This document shows, in pieces, positions 8,434 to 16,486 of a stretch of 64,000 nucleotides of DNA (positions within the stretch are counted from its first letter, which is position 1; every line of letters starts with the position of its first letter). The notes beneath the pieces were generated by a model. That model worked only from the letters and a program-made list of their open reading frames with translations, made no database searches and had not been told where the DNA came from. The position numbers and the translations under genes were made by a program. Origin of the DNA: Proteiniclasticum ruminis (GTDB lineage: Bacteria; Bacillota; Clostridia; Clostridiales; Clostridiaceae); NCBI RefSeq assembly GCF_900115135.1, contig NZ_FOVK01000001.1, positions 1-64,000 on the forward strand. Direction: 5' to 3'.

Positions 8434-8461
8434 TTGACATATGTCAATATAAGAGCATACT
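8434..8461 (+). promoter_or_regulatory. Promoter with palindromic operator upstream of the Mrp gene
   Basis: TTGACA at 8434-8439 fits a -35 box, with CATACT (8456-8461) 16 bases downstream as -10. The -35 is the left half of a perfect palindrome TTGACATATGTCAA (8434-8447), so a dimeric repressor bound there would block the polymerase. No regulator gene is adjacent. Confidence 0.55.
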
Positions 8462-8517
8462 AAAAAGGAATACTTTTACAGGATTCAAATCATCTATTCT
8501 AGAAAGAAGGTAACATT

Positions 8518-9342
8518 ATGAGCGAAACCTGCAACTTAAACTGTGGCAGCTGTTCTGAGGATTGTGCAGAGCGGAAAGCAGACCCACAGGACTTTAGAGA
8601 AGAACTTCATGCCATGAGCAGTGTGAAAAAAGTCATCGGCATTGTCAGCGGCAAGGGTGGAGTAGGAAAATCCCTTGTGACCTCACTCCTGGCCGTCACC
8701 ATGAACAGAATGGGCTATCAGTCCGCCATTCTGGATGCGGACATCACAGGTCCCTCCATTCCCAAAGCATTTGGGTTGAAAGGAAAGGCACCTGTTACAG
8801 AAATGGGGGTAATGCCTGTGACCACAAAAACAGGCATTGATGTCATGTCCATCAACCTCCTCCTGGAGAAAGAGACAGATCCGGTGGTCTGGAGAGGACC
8901 CATTCTTGCCAATACCGTGAAGCAGTTCTGGCAGGATGTGATCTGGAGAGACATTGACTATATGTTTGTGGATATGCCTCCTGGGACTGGGGATGTTCCG
9001 TTGACGGTATTCCAGTCCATCGCTTTGGATGGGATCATCGTTGTGACTTCTCCCCAGGAACTGGTATCCATGATCGTGGAAAAGGCAGTGAAGATGGCAG
9101 AGATGATGAAGGTGCCCATCTTGGGACTGGTGGAGAACATGTCCTACTTCCGGTGTCCGGATAACGGAAAAGAGTATCAGATCTTTGGGGAGAGCCATAT
9201 AGAAGAAGTCGCTGCGAAGCATCATCTGGATGTGCTTGCAAAAATGCCCATAGACCCTCTGATTTCAGAGCACTGTGACAGAGGCTCCATCGAAGAGTAT
9301 GAGGCCCAGTGGCTCTATCCAGTGGCAAGAATCATAGAATAA
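8518..9342 (+). CDS. Mrp/NBP35-family ATP-binding Fe-S carrier protein
   Basis: A 274-residue P-loop ATPase of the ApbC/Nbp35 type, which carries and transfers iron-sulfur clusters. Residues 5, 9, 12 and 16 are cysteines (CX3CX2CX3C), an N-terminal ferredoxin-like cluster site as in Nbp35. The deviant Walker A GKGGVGKS, switch MPPGTGD and the YFRCPDNGKEY segment follow. That last segment has one cysteine in place of the usual CPxC pair, so bridging-cluster binding by a dimer may differ from ApbC. ATG 8518 follows AGAAAGAAGG. Promoter and palindrome lie about 60-85 bases upstream. Confidence 0.93.
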   Translation: MSETCNLNCGSCSEDCAERKADPQDFREELHAMSSVKKVIGIVSGKGGVGKSLVTSLLAVTMNRMGYQSAILDADITGPSIPKAFGLKGKAPVTEMGVMPVTTKTGIDVMSINLLLEKETDPVVWRGPILANTVKQFWQDVIWRDIDYMFVDMPPGTGDVPLTVFQSIALDGIIVVTSPQELVSMIVEKAVKMAEMMKVPILGLVENMSYFRCPDNGKEYQIFGESHIEEVAAKHHLDVLAKMPIDPLISEHCDRGSIEEYEAQWLYPVARIIE

Positions 9343-9354
9343 CCGAGTAGTGAG

Positions 9355-9384
9355 AAGGGAAGCGGACAGAGCTTCCTTTTTTTT
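9355..9384 (+). terminator. Terminator after the Mrp gene
   Basis: GGGAAGC (9357-9363) pairs with GCTTCC (9371-9376), followed by eight T residues. Confidence 0.8.
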
Positions 9385-9476
9385 GCAGTCAAATAAGAAG
9401 TGGGAGCAAAAGGTCCATGGACTTCATTGACAGCCTTGTGTAGAATGATAGTAATAGAGAAAGAAGGAGAAGAAGC

Positions 9477-10241
9477 ATGAGAGAAGAATCAAATAATGCC
9501 TACCGCTTTATCAGAGCGTATAATGAGCTGGACCATTTTATGGATGTGAAGCTGAACAGGGATAGAAGATTCAATTCCTATTATCAGAGAATCATAGAGC
9601 TTTCCAAAAGAGACAGCACCTTCAGAAAACATAAGCTGATCCTTCATTCCTTCGGGGAGCTGAGAAATGCCATTGTCCATGATTTTGGCAGGGACAATAT
9701 GGAGATCATCGCGGAGCCACATCTGAAACAGGTGGAGCTTTTTGAAAGGATCCTTCGAGAAGTCATGGATCCTCCCAAAGCTCTGGATACCATAGCTATA
9801 CGATTCAAAAATCTTTATACCGCTTCCTTGGAGGCTCCTGTCCATGAGGTGATGAAAACCATGACCAAGGAAGGATTCTCCTACGTTCCCGTCATGGAAG
9901 AAGGGAAAATGCTGGGCGTGTTCAGTGATGAGACCATTTTCCAGTATGTGAGACAAACGGGGCATCTGGATCTTCGGAACGGCTTCAGACTAAAAGATCT
10001 GGTTCCTTATCTTAAGATGGAAGCCCATGAGAAGGAGTACTTTCAGTTCGCCTCCAGAAGAGAGTCCGTGGCGGATCTGGAAGAAAGGCTGGTGAATTCT
10101 TCCAAAGGGGACAAAAGACTGGAAGTGGTTTTTCTAACAGAAAACGGAAGCCTAGACGAGAAGCTTCTCGGTATGGTCACCTTATGGGATCTGGCTAAAG
10201 GTGCGTTTCAGGAGAGTGAAGAGGATTCTTCGAAAAAATAA
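9477..10241 (+). CDS. CBS-domain protein
   Basis: A 254-residue soluble protein. The N-terminal 100 residues are helical (NAYRFIRAYNELDHFM, then a FGELRNAIVHDF stretch reminiscent of HEPN-like or DUF86-like helical folds). From about residue 115 a CBS pair follows: APVHEVMKTMTKEGFSYVPVMEEGKMLGVFSDETIF and a second half ending MVTLWDLAKG. CBS domains bind adenosine nucleotides and regulate partners. Its role here is not clear. AGAAGGAGAAGAAGC precedes ATG 9477. The nucleoside hydrolase follows within 20 bases, suggesting an operon. Confidence 0.82.
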   Translation: MREESNNAYRFIRAYNELDHFMDVKLNRDRRFNSYYQRIIELSKRDSTFRKHKLILHSFGELRNAIVHDFGRDNMEIIAEPHLKQVELFERILREVMDPPKALDTIAIRFKNLYTASLEAPVHEVMKTMTKEGFSYVPVMEEGKMLGVFSDETIFQYVRQTGHLDLRNGFRLKDLVPYLKMEAHEKEYFQFASRRESVADLEERLVNSSKGDKRLEVVFLTENGSLDEKLLGMVTLWDLAKGAFQESEEDSSKK

Positions 10242-10259
10242 CAAAGGATGGAGAAACAT

Positions 10260-11213
10260 ATGAGTATAGAAAATCTAGACCATCATCTGACAAGAAAAGA
10301 AGGGGAGAAGATTCCGCTTCTCATAGATTGTGATCCTGGCATCGATGATGCCATTGCGCTGATGATTGCCAGGGCCTCAGACGCATTTGAGATCAAAGGG
10401 ATCACCTCAGTTTCAGGGAATCTTGATATTGAAACGACCACAAAGAACATTGAGCTCTTTGCGAAAGTTCTGGAGCTTGAAGCAGTCCTAGCCAGAGGCG
10501 CTTCTGAGCCTCTGGTGAAAGGAAAGTTCTCAGCAGAAGAGGTTCACGGAAGCGATGGACTGGGCGGCGCTTCCAGTCTTTTTGGGGTTTCTCTGACGGG
10601 AGATAGAATCCAGCAAAATGCAGTAGACACCATGCGGAAGCTTCTTCTGGACGAGGAGAGAAAAACAGCCATGGTAGCCATTGGCCCCTTGACCAACATC
10701 GCGCTGCTTCTAAAGACCTATCCGGAAGTGAAAGAAAAGATCCGTGTCATCAGCATCATGGGAGGAACCCTAGAGGGAGGCAATGTGACGCCGCTGAGTG
10801 AATTCAACTTTTATGTGGATCCCGAAGCAGCTTCCATCGTCTTTCAAAGTGGGGTGCCTTTGATGTTATCAGGACTTCATATGACCTTGGATGCAACCAT
10901 TTCAGAAGAGAATCTGGAAGAAATCCGGAATCATCCTGGTGTTCTTTCAAAGCCTGCAGCCAATATGCTGAAGAACTATCCGGGCACAGCACATCCCTTG
11001 CATGACCCTTGTGCAGTCTTAGCGCTGTCCCATCCGGAGATCTTCACCTATGAGGATCTGACAATACATATTGACACCAGGGAAGGAGCTTCCCAGGGCA
11101 TGAGTTATAAAGATGAAAGGCCCTGGGTGGAAAAAGAGCCAAACTGCAGAGTGCTTATGAAGATTCATCAGGAGCAGTTCAGGAGAGTGCTGGTGGAGGC
11201 TTTGGCTTTTTGA
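10260..11213 (+). CDS. Inosine-uridine-preferring nucleoside hydrolase
   Basis: Member of the nucleoside N-ribohydrolase family, which splits nucleosides to base and ribose with a bound calcium ion. The family signature DCDPGIDDAIALMIA is complete, followed by GIT-SVSGN, the AIGPLTNIAL block and the HDPCAVLALSHPE segment carrying a conserved HDP. The start at ATG 10260 has GGATGGAG six bases before it; ATG 10248 also opens the frame but is less well served. About 317 residues, normal for the family. It is probably co-transcribed with the CBS gene. Confidence 0.93.
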   Translation: MSIENLDHHLTRKEGEKIPLLIDCDPGIDDAIALMIARASDAFEIKGITSVSGNLDIETTTKNIELFAKVLELEAVLARGASEPLVKGKFSAEEVHGSDGLGGASSLFGVSLTGDRIQQNAVDTMRKLLLDEERKTAMVAIGPLTNIALLLKTYPEVKEKIRVISIMGGTLEGGNVTPLSEFNFYVDPEAASIVFQSGVPLMLSGLHMTLDATISEENLEEIRNHPGVLSKPAANMLKNYPGTAHPLHDPCAVLALSHPEIFTYEDLTIHIDTREGASQGMSYKDERPWVEKEPNCRVLMKIHQEQFRRVLVEALAF

Positions 11214-11241
11214 GCACCAAAATTGACTGTAGAACAAGAAA

Positions 11242-11275
11242 AAACTCTGAGGGCTTTATCCTCAGAGTTTTTTTA
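11242..11275. terminator. Bidirectional terminator
   Basis: AAACTCTGAGG (11242-11252) pairs with CCTCAGAGTTT (11260-11270), flanked by A and T runs. It serves the convergent nucleoside hydrolase and nitroreductase genes. Confidence 0.85.
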
Positions 11276-11280
11276 AGGTG

Positions 11281-11877
11281 TTAGAAAAACTTCACGCGGT
11301 TTTCCAGGGGAAGGAATGCTTTGGTAAAGGGTTCAGATGTAGGGGTGCCAAAGGGCATCTGGGCGATGAGCTTCCAGCTGGAAGGGATTTGCCACTCTTT
11401 TTTCACATCCTCTTCTATGAGTTCCGTATAGTGCTGAAGGGAAGCACCGAATCCTTCCGTCTCCAGGGTGTTCCAGATAATGAACTGGCTTATGCCGCTG
11501 GCCTGGTGGGACCAGACAGGGAAGTTGTCCTTATAGAGCTCAAACTGCTTCTGAAGAGATGTGATGACGTCCATATCCTCATAAAAGAGGACCGTTCCGT
11601 AACCGCTTTTAAAAGAATCGATCTTGTCGCTGGTTGCTTGGAACTGTTCTGAAGGGACTACTTTTTGAAGAGCTTCTTTTGTCAGGTCCCATAACTTGTC
11701 ATGCTGCTTATTTGTGAGGACCACCACTCTTGTGCTTTGAGAGTTCATGGCTGAAGGGGTATGCTTCACTGCTTCCTCAATGAGGGACTTCAGTCTCTCG
11801 TCTGAAATAGGACTCTCATCCTTGATGCTGTAATAGCTTCTTCTTTTTGCCACGGAGGCAAGAAAATCGTTGTGCAT
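11281..11877 (-). CDS. Nitroreductase-family protein
   Basis: FMN-dependent oxidoreductase of the nitroreductase fold, closest in look to the Hbn1/YdfN/YodC group (ASVAKRRSYYSI, SAMNSQSTRVVVL, WSHQASGISQFIIWNTLETEGFGASLQHY, then IAQMPFGTPTSEP). These enzymes reduce nitro compounds, quinones or unsaturated carbonyls with NAD(P)H. The frame is open from 11916, but AGGAG lies 10 bases before ATG 11877, which gives the normal family N-terminus (MHNDFLASVAKRRSYYSI). About 198 residues. Confidence 0.9.
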   Translation of the reverse strand: MHNDFLASVAKRRSYYSIKDESPISDERLKSLIEEAVKHTPSAMNSQSTRVVVLTNKQHDKLWDLTKEALQKVVPSEQFQATSDKIDSFKSGYGTVLFYEDMDVITSLQKQFELYKDNFPVWSHQASGISQFIIWNTLETEGFGASLQHYTELIEEDVKKEWQIPSSWKLIAQMPFGTPTSEPFTKAFLPLENRVKFF

Positions 11878-12056
11878 ATCTGATATTCTCCTATCGTTTC
11901 TATCTGCAAATTGCATTGCGTGTTATTTTATTTTATACAATATATTATACCGGATCTTTCAGTATTTTCAAGGGGAAAAGGCTCTAGTAGAGGGTTCTTT
12001 CAGGGTTTTTCTACTTTGATAAATGCAAAGGATTTCTTTTATGAAGATATTTTTCA

Positions 12057-12107
12057 GTTGACATATGATAAAATGGTATATATTGATTCTATGAGGCGCA
12101 ATGCGCC
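12057..12107 (+). promoter_or_regulatory. Probable promoter of the metallophosphoesterase gene
   Basis: TTGACA at 12057-12062 is followed by A/T-rich sequence with TATATT 15 bases or TATTGA 17 bases downstream. A small hairpin, GGCGC-AAT-GCGCC (12095-12107), lies just before the ribosome binding site. Confidence 0.45.
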
Positions 12108-12126
12108 TGGAAGAGAGTGAGAATGC

Positions 12127-13278
12127 ATGAGAGTGGGTATTTTTGTCGGAGCGGTGGTCTTTATGGCACTGTATGTCATTTCCGTAATGTATCTTGGCAG
12201 ACGGGTTCAGGAAGGCTTTTCTTGGATGCTGCCTGAAAAAAGCAGATGGATGTTCTACATGCTTATGATGGTACTGGCATTTTCCATGGTCTTTGGCATG
12301 CTGCCCATTTCCTATGGACTGAAACGGTTTTTTGGCACCCTGGGTGCCTATTTCATGGGGTTTTATGCTTATGGGCTGATGCTGTTTCTGGTAAGAGACG
12401 GACTGCGGATTCTTGGAAAACTCGTAAAAATAAAAGGAGAACTGGCTGGGGTGAACGTACTGGCAGCCTCTTCCTTCCTCATAAATGTCTTTTCCCTGGC
12501 CCTTGTTGTCTATGGTACGATTCATGCAGGAAACATCAAGACCGTAGCCTATGAGGTGGACTCCTATGCGCAAAGCCTTCCAGAAAAGATGAAAATTGTT
12601 CTTTTGAGTGATCTTCACCTGGGAGCGGTGGGCGGTGAGAAAAGGCTGCCGGAAATCTTAAAGAAGGTCCAGGCAGAAGAGCCGGACCTGGTGCTCATTT
12701 CGGGAGATATTTTTGATGATGACTTTATGCTTCTAAGAGATCCTGAAAGGGCAAAAAAACTATTTCAAGAGATAGAGTCCACCTATGGCATCTATGCTTC
12801 TTTGGGAAACCATGATGGCGGGAAAACCTATCCCAAGATGCTTCAGTTTTTAGAAGAAAGCGGCATCACGGTGCTCCAGGAGGAGCATCAGGTGGTGGCA
12901 GATTCCTTCGTCATCCTGGGAAGGCTGGACCCTTCACCCATTGGCGGTTTTGGTGGAAGAAAGAGAAAAGAAACGAAAGAGGTTCTTTCTTCACTTCCGG
13001 AAGGTCTGCCGGTCATCGTACTGGATCACACACCATCCCATGTGGAGCAGTATGGCAAAGAAGTGGATCTCGTGCTGTCGGGCCATACCCACAAAGGACA
13101 GATCTTTCCTTTCCAGCTGGGCACAAAGCTCCTCTTTGAAGTGGATTACGGATTTTACCAGAGAAATGAAGAAGCTCCCGTTTATATCGTCACCTCCGGG
13201 GCAGGCACCTGGGGACCTCCCATGCGAGTGGGCACCAACAGCGAAATTGCAAGTATTATGCTACAAAGAGTGAAATAG
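12127..13278 (+). CDS. Membrane-anchored metallophosphoesterase (YkuE/YaeI-like)
   Basis: The first 145 residues hold about four membrane segments. The rest is a calcineurin-like phosphoesterase domain: LLSDLHLGAV, ISGDIFDDD, SLGNHDGG, VLDHTPS and LSGHTHKGQIFP supply the dimetal ligands. Related proteins (YkuE, YaeI) act on cell-surface lipids such as UDP-diacylglucosamine-like substrates, but the substrate here is unknown. 383 residues. The DUF4256 gene follows after about 50 bases in the same direction. Confidence 0.9.
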   Translation: MRVGIFVGAVVFMALYVISVMYLGRRVQEGFSWMLPEKSRWMFYMLMMVLAFSMVFGMLPISYGLKRFFGTLGAYFMGFYAYGLMLFLVRDGLRILGKLVKIKGELAGVNVLAASSFLINVFSLALVVYGTIHAGNIKTVAYEVDSYAQSLPEKMKIVLLSDLHLGAVGGEKRLPEILKKVQAEEPDLVLISGDIFDDDFMLLRDPERAKKLFQEIESTYGIYASLGNHDGGKTYPKMLQFLEESGITVLQEEHQVVADSFVILGRLDPSPIGGFGGRKRKETKEVLSSLPEGLPVIVLDHTPSHVEQYGKEVDLVLSGHTHKGQIFPFQLGTKLLFEVDYGFYQRNEEAPVYIVTSGAGTWGPPMRVGTNSEIASIMLQRVK

Positions 13279-13332
13279 GAGAATAGATAAATGAGATGTG
13301 AGTAATATCAGAGAATGAAGGAGAGGATAAGA

Positions 13333-13905
13333 TTGCATGATAGAAGAATACTAACGAAAGATGAAATAGAAAAACTTCTGGAAATCCTGAAAAACAGGTT
13401 TGAACGCAACAGCCACCTTCATAGAAGCTTAAAGTGGGAAGAGGTTCATCGCGCACTTCTTCATGATGCATCTGCCATGTGGTCTCTTTCTCAGATGGAA
13501 GCCACAGGGGGAGAACCGGATGTGGTGACGTTGGAAGAATCCAGCAGCACTTTGGTCTTTATGGATGTAGCCAAAGAAAGCCCGAAAGGCAGAAGAAGTC
13601 TCTGCTACGATACGGAAGCTCTGGAAAAAAGAAAAGCGAATAAACCACAAAACAGTGCCATGGGACTTGCGAAGGAGATGGGAATCGAGCTTCTCACAGA
13701 AGAGGAGTATAGAAAAGTCCAGGAAATGGAGAAGCTGGATCTGAAAACCTCCAGCTGGGTGAAAACCCCGGAGGAGATTCGCAAGCTTGGAGGAGCTGTT
13801 TTCTGTGACCGAAGATACAATACGGTGTTCACTTATCACAATGGGGCAGATTCCTATTATGGATCCAGAGGATTCCGGGGAAAACTGCGGATCCAGAGAA
13901 CCTGA
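13333..13905 (+). CDS. DUF4256 protein
   Basis: A protein of about 190 residues of the DUF4256 family of unknown function. Visible family hallmarks are the WSLSQMEATGGEPDVV stretch, FMDVAKESPKGRRSLCYD, the MGIELLTEEEY block, SSWVKTPEEIRKLGGAVFCDRR and the C-terminal YHNGADSYYGSRGFRG. The frame opens at ATG 13315, but AAGGAG at 13318-13323 is nine bases before TTG 13333, which I prefer. No catalytic residue can be assigned. Confidence 0.88.
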   Translation: MHDRRILTKDEIEKLLEILKNRFERNSHLHRSLKWEEVHRALLHDASAMWSLSQMEATGGEPDVVTLEESSSTLVFMDVAKESPKGRRSLCYDTEALEKRKANKPQNSAMGLAKEMGIELLTEEEYRKVQEMEKLDLKTSSWVKTPEEIRKLGGAVFCDRRYNTVFTYHNGADSYYGSRGFRGKLRIQRT

Positions 13906-13919
13906 GGGTTCTTTGTAAT

Positions 13920-13950
13920 GGGCTCTTCGGCGGAAGAGCCCTTAATTTTT
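13920..13950 (+). terminator. Terminator after DUF4256 gene
   Basis: GGGCTCTTC (13920-13928), loop GGCG, GAAGAGCCC (13933-13941), then TTAATTTTT. Confidence 0.85.
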
Positions 13951-14131
13951 CGCAAATTGTCATAAAAACAAACAGTTCCATCTGCCAAATTGACAATAGG
14001 GCTATACCTATTCTATTCATTGCATAATGTTTTCTGAATTCCTTGAAAACGGTTTATTTTTCGGTTATTATGTTAGTGAATTAACAAACAATCCTACGGG
14101 GTAGGGAACACAGAAAACAGGAGGGGAAAAC

Positions 14132-15841
14132 ATGAAAAAAATACTAGCACTGCTGCTTGCAGCCACCATGTCCTTAGGGCTATTTGCCTGTAAGGGAAAT
14201 GAGGCGGAAACACCTGAAGAGACACCAGGTGGAGAGACCAAAACACTCACTGGTACTGGAGAAGGGTATGGCGGAGAAGTAAAAGTCACCGTGACCATGG
14301 AAGGAGACACCATCAAAGAAGTGGTGGCAGAAGGACCTAATGAAACCGAAGGTATTGGAACACCAGCTCTGGAGCAGCTTCCAGCGAAGTTTGTGGAAGC
14401 CAATTCCTGGGAAGTGGATGTCATCGCTGGCGCTACATGGACAAGCAACGGACTCATCTATGCCATGAAGAATGCGCTGGACCCAACTGCGAATCCATGG
14501 CCCATGGCAGAAGAAGAGGAAGAAGAAGGAAATGTGGAAGCATCTGACGTGTTCTTTGGTTTTGGCGTAGCGAATATGCCAAGAAAAGGACCTGGTGCAG
14601 ATGACAAGGAAGTGCAGGTCTGGAGCATCAACCAAGTGCTGGCAGGGGCTCTTTTTGACGGAGACGGCAAGATCCTCCATCTTCTGGTGGACCAGGTGGA
14701 AATCGCCTCACCAAACTATGATGGAGCAGGTATGCCTCACATCAGCGGATGGCCAGGACAGACTGGATACAACATTGATGAAAACCACGATGAGAACGTG
14801 GATGGCGTCACCGAAAATACAGAAGACCTGTTCCTGAAGGAAGTTTCTGAGTGGATGACCAAGAGACAAAGAGGCTCAGACTATAAAATGGGCATGAGTA
14901 CATGGGAAGAGCAGATGGACAGCTATCAGAAGCTCTTTACAGGTAAAACCGTGGAAGAGATTGAAGAATGGTTCACAAAGTATACTTCAGATCTCAATGG
15001 CAGACCACTGAAGGATGGATCCGACAAGCCAGAAGACAAAGCAAAGTATGATGCGCTGACTGCTGACGAGAAAGCCATGCTAGCAGATGTCACCAGCGGA
15101 GCGACCATGAGTCTTAATGACGGACACGGAAACATCGTAGAAGCCATCAAGCTGGCTTATGAAAACCGTGAAGGTCTTGAAATTACAGAAGCAGAATCCA
15201 GAGGATTCGGTGTATCCTTTATGCCTAGAGTAGGTCCAGGTAAAGACGACCAGGATGTGCAGGTATACAGTTTCAACCAGGTATTTGCCAGCACCCTGTT
15301 TGACAAGGACGGCAAGATTGTATCACTGCATGTGGATCAGATGGAAGTAGCAACACCAAACTATGACGGTGATGGCATGCCTCACTTCAGCGGATGGCCA
15401 GGACAGGGCGGCTACAACTACGATGAGAACCATGATGAGAAGGTGGATGGAAAGACCGAAGACACTGAAGAGAATTTCTTCAGTGAAATCCAAGGCTGGA
15501 AGACCAAGCGTGAAAGAGGTTCAGACTATAAAATGGGTATGAGCACTTGGGAGCAGCAGATGGATGCCTATGAAGAGCTCTTCATCGGTAAGACCGTGGA
15601 TGAAATCGAAGATTGGTTTGAAAAGTACACTTCAGATCTCAATGGCAGACCACTGAAAGATGGTTCCGACAAACCTGAAGACAAGGCTAAGTATGATGCT
15701 TTGAGTGCAGAAGACAAAGCAATGCTTGCGGATGTCACCAGCGGAGCTACCATGAGCCTGAATGACGGACATGGAGACCTCATTGCAGCCATTAGAGCTT
15801 CCTATGAGAACAGAATCACCATCAATCTGTCTGTAAAATAA
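14132..15841 (+). CDS. Lipoprotein with three FMN-attachment motifs (FMN-binding domain protein)
   Basis: A 569-residue exported lipoprotein: signal peptide with lipobox LFAC (Cys20). Residues 35-115 form an FMN_bind domain (NqrC/RnfG type) ending in D97-VIAGAT. Two long internal repeats follow (about 138-345 and 355-560), each starting GFG with PR/RKGPG and ending D-VTSGAT (319-325 and 535-541). All three end motifs fit the ApbE consensus DxxSGAT (A for S in the first), so Thr102, Thr325 and Thr540 could each carry FMN. The protein thus looks like a multi-flavin electron carrier on the outer face of the membrane. RBS GGAGGGG precedes ATG 14132. It stands as a single gene between terminators. 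No apbE gene is in the window. Confidence 0.88.
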   Translation: MKKILALLLAATMSLGLFACKGNEAETPEETPGGETKTLTGTGEGYGGEVKVTVTMEGDTIKEVVAEGPNETEGIGTPALEQLPAKFVEANSWEVDVIAGATWTSNGLIYAMKNALDPTANPWPMAEEEEEEGNVEASDVFFGFGVANMPRKGPGADDKEVQVWSINQVLAGALFDGDGKILHLLVDQVEIASPNYDGAGMPHISGWPGQTGYNIDENHDENVDGVTENTEDLFLKEVSEWMTKRQRGSDYKMGMSTWEEQMDSYQKLFTGKTVEEIEEWFTKYTSDLNGRPLKDGSDKPEDKAKYDALTADEKAMLADVTSGATMSLNDGHGNIVEAIKLAYENREGLEITEAESRGFGVSFMPRVGPGKDDQDVQVYSFNQVFASTLFDKDGKIVSLHVDQMEVATPNYDGDGMPHFSGWPGQGGYNYDENHDEKVDGKTEDTEENFFSEIQGWKTKRERGSDYKMGMSTWEQQMDAYEELFIGKTVDEIEDWFEKYTSDLNGRPLKDGSDKPEDKAKYDALSAEDKAMLADVTSGATMSLNDGHGDLIAAIRASYENRITINLSVK

Positions 15842-15857
15842 GCGAAATATCAAAAGT

Positions 15858-15885
15858 AACGGCTTCTTGTGAGGCCGTTCTTTTT
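15858..15885 (+). terminator. Terminator after the FMN lipoprotein gene
   Basis: AACGGC (15858-15863) pairs with GCCGTT (15874-15879), followed by CTTTTT. Confidence 0.7.
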
Positions 15886-15961
15886 ATGATGGATGATATT
15901 TTGTATGGAACGCTTCGCCTTTTGGGGTATACTATAGAAAAAAAGTTAGGTGGAATGGTAT

Positions 15962-16468
15962 ATGGCAGAAACGACAACGGGAAAGGAAAACTTCATGGAC
16001 CTCTTTATCCCTGAAACCAGGGAGGACCTGGAGGAAGTGAAGCAGCTGTTTCTTCAATATGAGAAATCAACAGGAGTCAATCTTTGCTTTCAAGGGTTTC
16101 AGGAAGAGCTGGACCATCTTCCGGGAAAATATAGAGAACCAGAAGGCGTCCTTCTCCTTCTGAAAATCTGCGGGAAGGCAGTAGGATGCTGTGCGTTGAG
16201 GCCCTTAGAAGAAAAAGTCTGTGAACTGAAGAGGCTTTATATTATGGAAGAACACCAGGGGAAAGGACTTTCCAGAATCCTCATGGAGAGAATCCTGAAA
16301 GAAGCGAGGGTCAGGGGATATGAGAAAATCAGGCTGGATACTTTGTCAGTCATGAAGCCAGCCATCCATCTCTATCAAAGCTACGGATTTCAAGAAATAT
16401 CCGCCTACATTTACAATCCGCTTCCCGGTGCTCTCTATTTTGAGAAAGTGCTGGGAGAAGAAATTTAG
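15962..16468 (+). CDS. GNAT-family N-acetyltransferase
   Basis: A protein of about 168 residues with the acetyl-CoA motif LYIMEEHQGKGLSRILMERIL and the usual LYQSYGFQEI end. The frame is open from GTG 15950, but AGGTGG is eight bases before ATG 15962. Substrate unknown. It runs 18 bases into the kinase-like gene and is probably co-transcribed with it. Confidence 0.85.
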   Translation: MAETTTGKENFMDLFIPETREDLEEVKQLFLQYEKSTGVNLCFQGFQEELDHLPGKYREPEGVLLLLKICGKAVGCCALRPLEEKVCELKRLYIMEEHQGKGLSRILMERILKEARVRGYEKIRLDTLSVMKPAIHLYQSYGFQEISAYIYNPLPGALYFEKVLGEEI

Positions 16469-16486
16469 ACAGGCGAGGGAAGCTTT

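Noticed and set aside
11278-11652. Plus-strand 124-residue frame
   Set aside because: It is the antisense shadow of the nitroreductase gene, which has a full domain and RBS.
11968-12618. Minus-strand 216-residue frame
   Set aside because: Lies opposite the metallophosphoesterase gene and has shadow-type composition.
14980-15790. Near-identical DNA repeats taken as a mobile or CRISPR-like repeat
   Set aside because: They are the coding repeats of the FMN lipoprotein and stay in frame with conserved protein sequence.
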